Below are positions 27,370 to 35,298 of a stretch of DNA of 64,000 nt, piece after piece. The stretch comes from GCA-2698665 sp047611265 (lineage in GTDB: Bacteria; Pseudomonadota; Gammaproteobacteria; GCA-002705445; GCA-002716945), in contig JBLFWM010000004.1 of the NCBI GenBank assembly GCA_047611265.1, positions 39,223 to 103,222 on the forward strand, written 5' to 3'. Numbering within the stretch: position 1 is the first letter of the stretch; each line of letters opens with the position of its first letter. The position numbers were made by a program, and so were the translations under genes. The notes beneath the pieces are model-generated. The model was not told where the DNA came from and ran no database searches. It saw only the letters and a program-made list of their open reading frames with translations.

Positions 27370-28283
27370 TACTTTTTAAGACCTAGTAGCGCCTTAGCCC
27401 CCTGTTTAATGAATAGCTTTGCCATATAAGATCCCACGCTTCCCGAAGCTTTGTTTATATCTACGACATAAGAACTTTTGATATGTTTGTTTCCATCTAA
27501 ACTTGAAACATACGCTTCAATTTTTATGCTCTCATTTTTTATTACTGCATGCGCGCCTATAGGAGACATACAGTCGCCACCTATCTCTTTGACAAAATTT
27601 CTTTCTTCAGTTACACATTTTTCAACATTGTCAATTTTGTGTTTATTTAAAATCTTTTCTATATGTTTATTTTTCTTTAAATATTCAATGCACAGCACTC
27701 CTTGTCCTGCCGATGGCACAAAGTCTTCAATAGGAATATATTCAGAAATGTATTTTTTTAAAGACATTCTATGGAGACCAGCTGCAGCTAGTATTATCCC
27801 GTCAATTTTTTGTTCTTCCATTTTTTTTAACCTTGTTTGAATATTTCCTCTTATTTCAATTATCTTAAAGTCTTTTGATATATTTTTTAACATAGCAATT
27901 CTTCGCGGGCTTGAGGTACCAATTGTTGCATCAGCTGGCAAGTCGTTTATTGTTTTATATTTTTTAGATACAAACGCGTCACAGGGATTTTCTCTGTTTG
28001 ATATAGTTATTATAGAAAATTTATTTTCTAGTATCATAGGTACATCTTTAAGTGAGTGAACAGCAATATCTGTGTCTCCGCGTAACAAGGACTCTTCTAA
28101 TTCTTTAAGAAATAAACCTTTCCCGCCATGTATCTTAAATTCTTTTGGTGAAACTTTGTCGCCACTAGACACCATTGAAACAATTTCTACCTTATTATGT
28201 TTTGAAAGCATAGCGCTTACCATTTTTGCCTGTTCTAAGGCCAGAGGACTATTTCTTGTGGCAATTCTAATTATATTTTTCAT
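27369..28283 (-). CDS. hemC: Porphobilinogen deaminase (hydroxymethylbilane synthase) HemC
   Basis: Condenses four porphobilinogen molecules into hydroxymethylbilane. The 304-residue protein has IRIATRNSPLALEQA, IAVHSLKDVP, IGTSSPRR and EIRGNIQTRL motifs. The dipyrromethane-cofactor Cys lies in GGDCMSPIGAHA near residue 240. It is divergent from argH across a 71-base AT-rich gap. hemB and hemF are elsewhere in this window (55089 and 56638). Confidence 0.96.
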   Translation of the reverse strand: MKNIIRIATRNSPLALEQAKMVSAMLSKHNKVEIVSMVSSGDKVSPKEFKIHGGKGLFLKELEESLLRGDTDIAVHSLKDVPMILENKFSIITISNRENPCDAFVSKKYKTINDLPADATIGTSSPRRIAMLKNISKDFKIIEIRGNIQTRLKKMEEQKIDGIILAAAGLHRMSLKKYISEYIPIEDFVPSAGQGVLCIEYLKKNKHIEKILNKHKIDNVEKCVTEERNFVKEIGGDCMSPIGAHAVIKNESIKIEAYVSSLDGNKHIKSSYVVDINKASGSVGSYMAKLFIKQGAKALLGLKK

Positions 28284-28354
28284 ATTTATAATTTTTTGTT
28301 TTTATTTATACTATACTTACTGATAAATAATGTAATTAAAAATTAACAAATATC

Positions 28355-29749
28355 ATGAAAAATGTAACTTGGTCCAGTAGATTCACAAAGCAAATTGACG
28401 CAGAAGTTTTAGATTTTAGTCAAAGCCTAAGCATTGATATTGTTCTATATGATGTTGATATTAGAGTGACATCTGCCCACGTACAAATGCTGTCTAGTTG
28501 TGGACACATTAAGCCGTCTGAGGCAAAAGCAATTATTAAGGGCCTGAATACTATCAAAAAGATGGCAGAAAGTGATAAATTACCTTGGTCTATTGAATAC
28601 GAAGATGTGCATATGAATATAGAAAATGCACTTGTTGGAATTATTGGAGATTTAGGTAAAAAGATACATCTTGGAAGATCAAGAAATGATTTGGTAACCA
28701 CAGATTTAAGACTATATCTTAGAGATTTTATTGACCTTTACCTTGTTAAACTAAGAGAGACTCAGTATGTGCTCGCTAATATGGCTAAAGAGCATTCAGC
28801 TGCATTATTTCCAGGGTTTACACACATGCAAGTTGCACAACCCGTCACGTTTGGGCACCACTTGCTTGCCTGGAATGAGATGTTATTTAGAGATGAAACT
28901 AGACTTCTGAATACTAGAGAAATTATGAATGAGATGCCGCTCGGGTCAGCAGCGTTATCAGGAAGTTCTTTAAAAATTGATCGGAAAATGGTTGCTAAAA
29001 GTTTAGGTTTTAAAAGCATCACATTAAACTCTATGGATGCGGTTAGCGATAGGGACTATGTTTGTGATTTTGCTTATGCAAATAGCATGATTATGATGCA
29101 TTTATCAAGGATTTCAGAAGAGCTTGTATTATGGATGAATCCGCAATTTGGACTAGTAGATTTAGATGAAGGATTTTGTACAGGCTCATCTATTATGCCT
29201 CAAAAGAAGAACCCCGATGTCCCGGAACTCATTAGAGGAAAAACAGGGTCAGTGTATGGTTCTTTAATGGGACTGTTAACTTTAATGAAAGGATTGCCTT
29301 TAACATATAACAGAGATATGCAAGAAGACAAGACTTTGATATTAGAGTCAATTGATACGACTATGAGTTGCTTAAGCTTGCTGCCAAGATTAATATCTAC
29401 AATGAAGCTGAACAAGAATAAAGGAATTGAGATTGCATCAGGGTTTTTCTCAACAGCTACCGACTTAGCTGAATATTTGTCAAAAAAAGGTATGCCTTTT
29501 AGAACATCTCATCATGTAGTGGGTGATATTGTAAAATTTTGCGAGAAGAAATCTCTACAATTATCAGATTTAACAATTGATGAGTTAAAAAGATTTTCAA
29601 CATTAATTTCTAGTGATGTATACAAAGTTCTTGATCCCATGACATGTATAAAATCAAGGACAGGAGTTGGTGAAACTTCGCCAGCCTCAGTAACTAAGCA
29701 AGCAAACGCTGTATTAGCGAGGCTAAAAAAATCTGGTTTTAAAAAGTGA
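28355..29749 (+). CDS. argH: Argininosuccinate lyase ArgH
   Basis: Cleaves argininosuccinate to arginine and fumarate, the last arginine step. The 464-residue protein has HLGRSRNDLV, FTHMQVAQPVT and the superfamily signature GSSIMPQKKNPD with the catalytic Ser loop. Length fits the family (457 in E. coli). It is divergent from hemC, as in many Gammaproteobacteria. The stop overlaps the next gene start in a GTGA, so the downstream secreted protein is probably co-translated. Confidence 0.97.
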   Translation: MKNVTWSSRFTKQIDAEVLDFSQSLSIDIVLYDVDIRVTSAHVQMLSSCGHIKPSEAKAIIKGLNTIKKMAESDKLPWSIEYEDVHMNIENALVGIIGDLGKKIHLGRSRNDLVTTDLRLYLRDFIDLYLVKLRETQYVLANMAKEHSAALFPGFTHMQVAQPVTFGHHLLAWNEMLFRDETRLLNTREIMNEMPLGSAALSGSSLKIDRKMVAKSLGFKSITLNSMDAVSDRDYVCDFAYANSMIMMHLSRISEELVLWMNPQFGLVDLDEGFCTGSSIMPQKKNPDVPELIRGKTGSVYGSLMGLLTLMKGLPLTYNRDMQEDKTLILESIDTTMSCLSLLPRLISTMKLNKNKGIEIASGFFSTATDLAEYLSKKGMPFRTSHHVVGDIVKFCEKKSLQLSDLTIDELKRFSTLISSDVYKVLDPMTCIKSRTGVGETSPASVTKQANAVLARLKKSGFKK

Positions 29750-30093
29750 ATATAAAAAAGATAATCATAATATTATTATTTTTTAGTAACCCTGCTTACT
29801 CAGAGATTCCAACTATAGAAGAATACCAAGATAACCGAGACATAGAGGCGCATGACACATATATATATGGACTCGAGCGTGGACTCGACTGGGCAAATGA
29901 GTATATGTTTCAAAAGCATTCTATAGAAATTTACTGTAAGCCTTCAGACCTTTCTTTGTCATCGAAACAACTTAGAAAAATTATAGATAAGACAATTCAA
30001 AACAATATTACATTTTATAATAAATATAAGAGCGAACCATTAGTTGGGTTAGCACTTAGAAACGGATATATAGATAATTTTCCATGTAATTAG
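29746..30093 (+). CDS. Small secreted protein with Rap1a/Tai-like domain
   Basis: A 115-residue protein with an N-terminal signal peptide (NIKKIIIILLFFSNPAYS, likely cleavage after Ser near residue 19). The mature part has YIYGLERGLDWA, then IYCKPSDLSLSSKQLRKIID, and ends in a short NFPCN. That layout (YCxP, a Q-L-x-x-I segment, a final FPC) resembles the Rap1a/Tai4 family, where two Cys form a disulfide. Some members are immunity proteins against type VI secreted amidases, but many are orphans. It starts with GTG overlapping the argH stop by 4 bases. No effector is adjacent. Confidence 0.6.
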   Translation: MNIKKIIIILLFFSNPAYSEIPTIEEYQDNRDIEAHDTYIYGLERGLDWANEYMFQKHSIEIYCKPSDLSLSSKQLRKIIDKTIQNNITFYNKYKSEPLVGLALRNGYIDNFPCN

Positions 30094-30185
30094 TAAGGAG
30101 ATTATTAAATATTTTGCTATAGCCCCTAGCAGATTAAATATTTTTCTTTATACTATTATATAAAGATAATTAAGGAGAGGAAATC

Positions 30186-30542
30186 ATGGCAGAACACCCA
30201 AAACCACAAGGCGATGACATTATATTGCCAGACGGAACGGTCGTTGGTACTTGGAATGGAGATGATGTAAAAGATCTTCAGGTAGAAGTATTGCGTATAA
30301 TCAAAGAACAAAAAGATGCTGGAGCTGACCGTAATAATTTACTTATTAGGTTTGGCGTCCCACATTTTGATCAAACACCTGAGCATTTGAGACCATTTAT
30401 TGCATATGCACTTTGGGGTGTCGATAAAACTGGTAATTGCCTAACTCATAGAAGAGCAGATCATTTTGAAACTGTTGAAAAAATCAATGAGAAATACGGT
30501 AGTGAAACAGCAATGGCAGCGGCTCAAAGACATAGGGATTAA
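30186..30542 (+). CDS. Hypothetical protein, 118 residues, unrecognised
   Basis: I do not recognise this protein. It is soluble-looking, with no signal peptide or membrane segment. It starts AEHPKPQGDDIILPDG, contains KDLQVEVLRIIKEQKDAGAD (helical), IRFGVPHFDQTPEHLRPF and THRRADHFETVEKI, and is rich in His, Asp and Arg. A very strong AAGGAGAGGA ribosome-binding site precedes the ATG and a strong hairpin terminator follows, so it looks like a well-expressed single-gene unit. Its codons look somewhat more GC-rich than those of neighbouring genes. Conserved-looking Trp, Pro and His residues argue that it is a real gene. Confidence 0.8.
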   Translation: MAEHPKPQGDDIILPDGTVVGTWNGDDVKDLQVEVLRIIKEQKDAGADRNNLLIRFGVPHFDQTPEHLRPFIAYALWGVDKTGNCLTHRRADHFETVEKINEKYGSETAMAAAQRHRD

Positions 30543-30550
30543 AATTATAG

Positions 30551-30588
30551 TTTAATGGGCTCTATCTTAAGAGCTCATTAAATTTTTT
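30551..30588 (+). terminator. Strong intrinsic terminator
   Basis: TTTAATGGGCTCT, a 6-base loop ATCTTA and AGAGCTCATTAAA form a 13-bp stem with one G-U pair, followed by six T on the plus strand. It ends the transcript of the 118-residue protein. It overlaps the stop codon of the convergent carboxylesterase gene and may also work, less well, in the other direction. It is the clearest terminator in the window. Confidence 0.85.
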
Positions 30589-31213
30589 GAAGCCATTGGA
30601 TAAAATCTTCGCTTACTTCACGAGTTATTGTATGTCCAAAAGCACCAGTGTGCTTAGTTAGCTTATCAGTTTTGGTTTCTAGAAAGGCCAATGTTTTTTT
30701 AAAATCATCATAACTAATTGCTTTGTCTTCATAGCCATGTGCAATAAATATATTATTATTCTTTAGCGAAGCTTTTTTAAATTCATTGGCAGATGGCATA
30801 TAACCTGATAATGCAGCGCAGCCATCAATTTTATACTTTGATTTAAATAACAAGCTTAAAGATAGAGCCGCTCCCTGAGAAAACCCGCCAATTATAAGTT
30901 TTTTGTTTTGGTCTAATGATAAAGACTCAATTAAATTATCAATAACTTCAATTGACTTGTTAAGACCATCATAGTCTTCTACCAGATCGCCATTATTATT
31001 TCTAGCTGGCAGAGGGTACCATGAGCTTTTTCCATCTATAATTGGAGCATTAGGTAATACAATATATGCAGTTTCATTCAGTCTCATATTTATTAACTTC
31101 ATGGTTGGCTCAAATGACCAATTATTTGAACCGTATCCATGAAACCAAAGAATATTTACTTTAGAATTCTTTTTATTTCCAATAGTTATAAAATCATCAT
31201 TATTTAAATTCAT
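30578..31213 (-). CDS. Phospholipase/carboxylesterase family alpha/beta hydrolase
   Basis: A 211-residue serine hydrolase of the YpfH/APT (phospholipase/carboxylesterase) family. The nucleophile is in GFSQGAALS near residue 112, the oxyanion region is WFHGYGSN, the Asp is in GYEDKAISYD and the His is in GAFGHTIT. It probably hydrolyses short acyl esters or thioesters; the natural substrate cannot be told. It starts with ATG, is divergent from lptM, and ends within the terminator stem shared with the upstream plus-strand gene. Confidence 0.88.
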   Translation of the reverse strand: MNLNNDDFITIGNKKNSKVNILWFHGYGSNNWSFEPTMKLINMRLNETAYIVLPNAPIIDGKSSWYPLPARNNNGDLVEDYDGLNKSIEVIDNLIESLSLDQNKKLIIGGFSQGAALSLSLLFKSKYKIDGCAALSGYMPSANEFKKASLKNNNIFIAHGYEDKAISYDDFKKTLAFLETKTDKLTKHTGAFGHTITREVSEDFIQWLQKI

Positions 31214-31257
31214 TATCAGCCTAGTAGCAATCCAATATTATGACTATAATGTATCAT

Positions 31258-31425
31258 ATGTCAGAGAAAATTAATCACGCTCATAGCAAGGCTCTTAAAT
31301 ATGTCTTAGCTATACCATTTTTGATAATTGTAACATCTTGTGGAAACAAGGGGCCTTTAACCGTACCTCAAGAAAAAATGGAAAACCCTATAGAACAACA
31401 AGAATCTGAAAATAATAGTTATTGA
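31258..31425 (+). CDS. lptM: LPS translocon-associated lipoprotein LptM (YifL)
   Basis: Small outer-membrane lipoprotein that aids LptD maturation. A lipobox VTSC is followed by GNKGPLTVP, the hallmark of the YifL/LptM family. Three in-frame ATGs exist (31240, 31249, 31258). I prefer 31258, which puts the Cys at residue 28, because a perfect TATAAT (31245-31250) overlaps the earlier ones, though no good -35 is visible. It lies just before lysA-dapF, like yifL-dapF in E. coli and the Pseudomonas lipoprotein-lysA-dapF order. Confidence 0.85.
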   Translation: MSEKINHAHSKALKYVLAIPFLIIVTSCGNKGPLTVPQEKMENPIEQQESENNSY

Positions 31426-31434
31426 GATTAATAA

Positions 31435-32685
31435 ATGACCACAGTATATAATGAAGATATATTATTTTTTGACGGCATAAACGTACTAGACTTAGCCCTA
31501 TTAAACCAAACACCTTTCTATTTATATTCTGAAAATATAATTACTAATAATTTTTTAGCATATCAAAAAAGCTTTGGAGATAATCCTCACTTAATATGTT
31601 ATTCGGTTAAAGCAAACTCTAATCTATCTATACTATCTTTATTAGCAAAATTAGGCTCAGGGTTTGATATTGTATCTGGCGGTGAGTTATCACGGGTAAT
31701 TCAGGCAGGAGGGAATCCTAGTAAAACTGTATTTTCTGGTGTTGGCAAAACTGAAGAAGAAATAAGGTTTGCTTTGTCTAAGAATATTATGTGTTTTAAT
31801 ATTGAGTCTCGTGATGAACTTCATACAATAAATTCTATAGCTCTAGAAAAAAAAATGTGTGCAAATGTTTCTATACGTATAAATCCTGCTATTGACGTAG
31901 ATACACATCCTTATATTACTACTGGGATGCAAGATAATAAGTTTGGAATAGAACAGTCAGAAATTTTAGATATATATAAAGAAGCTTATGAATTAAAAGG
32001 AATTAATATAACTGGTATAGATTTTCACATAGGATCACAAATTACGGATATAGACCCTTTCAAAGAATCTGTTTTAAAAGTTATTGCTATAATTAAAACA
32101 TTACAAAAAAATGACATAAAGTTAAGTCATATAGATATTGGTGGAGGCTTAGGCATATCTTATAATAATGAGGAAAGTCCAGACAAGAGTCTTTTTATTT
32201 CTACAATACTTGATTTATTAAAACCTCTTGAAACTACAATATTAATTGAGCCCGGCCGCTCTATAGTTGGCGAAGCAGGTTTATTAGTTTCAAAAGTAAT
32301 TAACACAAAAAAATCTTCATCTAAAAACTTTGTTATAGTTGATGCGGGCATGACTGATCTTTTGAGACCGCCTCTCTATAGCGCCTATCACTCAATTAAG
32401 GAGGTTTTCCACACTGATACTAATAAGATATTATGTGATGTTGTGGGCCCTGTGTGTGAAACCGCAGACTTTATTGGTAAAGACAGAAATCTTTCTTTAT
32501 CGAAGGGTGACTACATAGCGGTTGAGTGTGTGGGTGCATACGGGTTTGCTCTTTCTTCAAATTATAACACTAGACTAAAATCAGCAGAATATCTTATTAC
32601 TAAAGACGGTGGAAATATAAGAAAGATTAGGGATAGAGACACTATAGAGCAGGTACTTGAAAATGAGACAAAATATTTATCATAA
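31435..32685 (+). CDS. lysA: Diaminopimelate decarboxylase LysA
   Basis: PLP enzyme converting meso-diaminopimelate to lysine. The 416-residue protein shows the PLP Lys in CYSVKANSN, FDIVSGGELSR, FHIGSQI, IEPGRSIVG and DAGMTDLLRPPLY. The catalytic Cys is in VGPVCETADF. It is followed by dapF 20 bases later, so the last two steps of lysine synthesis are together. Length is typical. Confidence 0.97.
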   Translation: MTTVYNEDILFFDGINVLDLALLNQTPFYLYSENIITNNFLAYQKSFGDNPHLICYSVKANSNLSILSLLAKLGSGFDIVSGGELSRVIQAGGNPSKTVFSGVGKTEEEIRFALSKNIMCFNIESRDELHTINSIALEKKMCANVSIRINPAIDVDTHPYITTGMQDNKFGIEQSEILDIYKEAYELKGINITGIDFHIGSQITDIDPFKESVLKVIAIIKTLQKNDIKLSHIDIGGGLGISYNNEESPDKSLFISTILDLLKPLETTILIEPGRSIVGEAGLLVSKVINTKKSSSKNFVIVDAGMTDLLRPPLYSAYHSIKEVFHTDTNKILCDVVGPVCETADFIGKDRNLSLSKGDYIAVECVGAYGFALSSNYNTRLKSAEYLITKDGGNIRKIRDRDTIEQVLENETKYLS

Positions 32686-32705
32686 ATATAGATTGAGAAA
32701 ATAAA

Positions 32706-33599
32706 ATGCAAGTGCCTTTTACAAAGATGAATAGCCAGGGAAATGATTTCGTTGTCATTGACAATACAGATTTACTTTATCAGTTTGATAATAAACAAAT
32801 CCGTTCAATTTGTTCACGAGATATTATTGGTTGCGACCAACTTTTATTATTAGATATAAAAGACTCAAATAATGTTACCTGTGAAATTTTCAATCAAGAC
32901 GGCTCTTCAGCACAACAATGCGGAAATGGGATGAGGGCAATTATGCTTTTCTTAAATAAAAAATATAATTTTTTTAACTCTAAGATATTTGTAAATTTGG
33001 TGCCATACAGCGTCAATTTTGTTAGTGAAAAAGAAATAAAGGTTAGCATGGGTAACGCAATATTTCTTGAAAATATCCCTGATACTATATCTAAAAATAT
33101 TTCAATTAATACAAAGAATTATTATTATCAAGTTTCAGTAAAGAGCAGAGCATCACCCTTATCTTTTTCATACTCTCACTTATCTGTAGGAAACTCTCAC
33201 TGTATTGTTTTTTCTAAAGACTCCTTTGATAATAAAGAAGAAATTTCAAGCATCCTTAATTCGTTATATGACAGTAGCGTCAATATATCATTTATTTTAA
33301 ATACAGAAGACTTTGTAAAAGAACCTAATAGCTCAATTATTTTGCGTGTAAATGAGCGTGGTGCAGGATGGACAAAATCTTGTGGCAGTGGAGCCACTGC
33401 GACAGGTGCGTTTATTTCAAGGTTTATGTTATTGCCAGAAAATGGATCTAAAAAAATTAATGAGTTGCGTATAAGTCAAGAAGGTGGGGAACTAAAAATA
33501 CAAAATATTTTTATGACAGATTTAGATGGTAGCCATTCTCCAGAACTATACCTTTCTGGTCCAAGCACATTTGAATATGATGGCGTATGGAATGACTGA
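32706..33599 (+). CDS. dapF: Diaminopimelate epimerase DapF
   Basis: Racemises LL- to meso-diaminopimelate for lysine and peptidoglycan. The catalytic Cys pair is in QQCGNGMRA and KSCGSGATATG, and NSQGNDFVVID is the N-terminal substrate motif. At 297 residues it is about 20 longer than E. coli DapF (274). The stop lies 8 bases inside xerC. In Pseudomonas a DUF484 gene usually separates dapF and xerC; here it is absent. Confidence 0.96.
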   Translation: MQVPFTKMNSQGNDFVVIDNTDLLYQFDNKQIRSICSRDIIGCDQLLLLDIKDSNNVTCEIFNQDGSSAQQCGNGMRAIMLFLNKKYNFFNSKIFVNLVPYSVNFVSEKEIKVSMGNAIFLENIPDTISKNISINTKNYYYQVSVKSRASPLSFSYSHLSVGNSHCIVFSKDSFDNKEEISSILNSLYDSSVNISFILNTEDFVKEPNSSIILRVNERGAGWTKSCGSGATATGAFISRFMLLPENGSKKINELRISQEGGELKIQNIFMTDLDGSHSPELYLSGPSTFEYDGVWND

Positions 33600-34494
33600 T
33601 ATTGCTGATAAAATTCAAGATTTTCTTGTTTATCTAAAATATGAAAAGCAATACAGCGGCGCAACACTGAAAAACTATAACCTTGATTTAATAAAATTTA
33701 ATACATACCTTTTGGATTTAGATATTTTTATGATATCTGAAATAACAAATAGTCATATTCAAAATTATATAAATAAATTAAATCGTGCTGGACTGATGGC
33801 CACATCTCTTTCCAGAAAAACTTCTTCTATTCGTTCATTTTTTAATTTTATGATTAAAAAAAGAATAATTAAAAGCAACCCATCAAAAAAAATAACTGTT
33901 CCTAGGAAACTACAAAAACTCCCATACATCTTATCTGTTAAACAGATTGATTTATTATGCGATATTCCCTTAACATCATTTGCCTCTATAAGGGATAAGG
34001 CAATGATAGAACTAATGTATAGTTCAGGTTTAAGGCTTAGTGAAATAACATCCTTAAACACCCAATCAATTAACCTAGATGAAAAAATGCTTTCTGTTAT
34101 TGGGAAAGGCAATAAGCAGAGATACTTGCCTATAGGATCTAAAGCCATCATTGCGTTGTTGGCTTGGGTAAAAATACGTTCAAAGCATACAAAAGATCAA
34201 GAAAAAGCACTTTTCTTAAATAAATTTGGTAGCAGACTATCCAATAGATCAGTTCAGGTTAGGCTTGATTACTGGTGTAAGTCTCTTGGCTTAAATTGTA
34301 AAATTAGCCCACACACGCTAAGGCATTCTTGCGCAACTCATTTGCTTGAGTCATCAGGTGACCTGCGTGCAGTCCAAGAGTTTTTAGGTCATGAAGATAT
34401 TAGTACAACCCAAATCTACACTAATGTTAATTTTGAATATTTAAAGAATATATATATTAAGGCACACCCAAGAGCTAAAGAGATTAAAGACTAG
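33592..34494 (+). CDS. xerC: Site-specific tyrosine recombinase XerC
   Basis: With XerD resolves chromosome dimers at dif. I chose the ATG at 33592 (MTDIADKIQDF...), giving 300 residues, since this matches the family N terminus. An in-frame ATG at 33526 would overlap dapF by 74 bases. Catalytic residues are visible: Arg in SSGLRLSEI, Lys in GKGNKQR, HTLRH, LGH and the Tyr in TQIYTNV. The position after dapF is the standard gammaproteobacterial one. Confidence 0.94.
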   Translation: MTDIADKIQDFLVYLKYEKQYSGATLKNYNLDLIKFNTYLLDLDIFMISEITNSHIQNYINKLNRAGLMATSLSRKTSSIRSFFNFMIKKRIIKSNPSKKITVPRKLQKLPYILSVKQIDLLCDIPLTSFASIRDKAMIELMYSSGLRLSEITSLNTQSINLDEKMLSVIGKGNKQRYLPIGSKAIIALLAWVKIRSKHTKDQEKALFLNKFGSRLSNRSVQVRLDYWCKSLGLNCKISPHTLRHSCATHLLESSGDLRAVQEFLGHEDISTTQIYTNVNFEYLKNIYIKAHPRAKEIKD

Positions 34495-34547
34495 CTTCTA
34501 ATGTAATAGTCAGTGAAATAGTAATAATAAAAATATATACTTAGTGG

Positions 34548-34904
34548 ATGATTAAACCTTTAGAAATTAGATATATTAAAAAAACAAATACAGTGGTGCT
34601 GAGTTTTGAAGATGGCATAAATGCTGACTTAACCACAGAATATCTTAGATGTTTTTCACCTTCAGCTGAAGTAAAGGGGCATGGCCCAGGACAAGCAGTA
34701 CTACAAAAAGGGAAAGAAAACGTTTATATAGATGCAATTGAGCCAGTAGGTAACTATGCCGTTAAAATTATATTTGATGATGGTCATAGCACAGGCCTTT
34801 TCTCATGGGAATATTTATATGATTTATCAATAAACTATAAACCTTATTGGCATGATTATTTAGAAAAATTAGCTGAATCTGGGTATGTTAGGAAGAAGCC
34901 ATGA
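34548..34904 (+). CDS. DUF971 family protein
   Basis: A 118-residue protein of the DUF971 family, related to the N-terminal domain of gamma-butyrobetaine hydroxylase. Motifs include LSFEDG, LRCFSPSAEVKGHG, IEPVGNYAVKIIFDDGHSTGLFSWEYL and YWHDYLEKL near the C terminus. Free-standing bacterial members often sit next to hslVU or ubiE, and some have been linked to Fe-S protein handling; the function here is unknown. It overlaps ridA by 4 bases (ATGA), so they are co-translated. Confidence 0.88.
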   Translation: MIKPLEIRYIKKTNTVVLSFEDGINADLTTEYLRCFSPSAEVKGHGPGQAVLQKGKENVYIDAIEPVGNYAVKIIFDDGHSTGLFSWEYLYDLSINYKPYWHDYLEKLAESGYVRKKP

Positions 34905-35293
34905 GCAAAATAAAATCTATAACTACAATAAATGCTCCAGAAGCTCTAGGCCCATATAGCCAAGCTATAAAAGCTGGTGGGTTTATTTATATTTCAGGTC
35001 AGATTCCACTTGTGCCAGAAACCATGGAGATAGTATCTGGTGATTTTAATAAACAAGTAACTCAAGTTTTTAATAACCTAAAAGCAATTATTGAAGAATC
35101 TGGAGCTAGTATTTCTAATACTGTTAAAATAAATGTATACCTGAAAGATTTATCAAATTTTCAGAAAGTAAATAGCGCAATGGAAAAATTCTTTGCAGAA
35201 AAACCGTTTCCTGCCAGAGCAGCAGTTGAAGTTAGCAGACTACCAAAAGATGTTGATATTGAGATGGATGCAGTTGTATTTGATGATGACTAG
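34901..35293 (+). CDS. ridA: RidA family enamine/imine deaminase
   Basis: Hydrolyses reactive 2-aminoacrylate and other imines made by PLP enzymes. The 130-residue protein has NAPEALGPYSQAI, YISGQIPLVP, the catalytic Arg in FPARAAVEVSRLP and the conserved Glu in DVDIEMDAVV. Length is typical (about 128). It is coupled to the upstream DUF971 gene and lies 5 bases before recG, an order resembling the spoT-ridA-recG neighbourhood of other Gammaproteobacteria. Confidence 0.94.
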   Translation: MSKIKSITTINAPEALGPYSQAIKAGGFIYISGQIPLVPETMEIVSGDFNKQVTQVFNNLKAIIEESGASISNTVKINVYLKDLSNFQKVNSAMEKFFAEKPFPARAAVEVSRLPKDVDIEMDAVVFDDD

Positions 35294-35298
35294 TTTAA

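Noticed and set aside
32405..32413. TTTTCCACA DnaA-box-like nonamer in lysA (another at 60249-60257 in topA)
   Set aside because: Far from the origin, isolated and of the relaxed type; expected by chance in AT-rich DNA.
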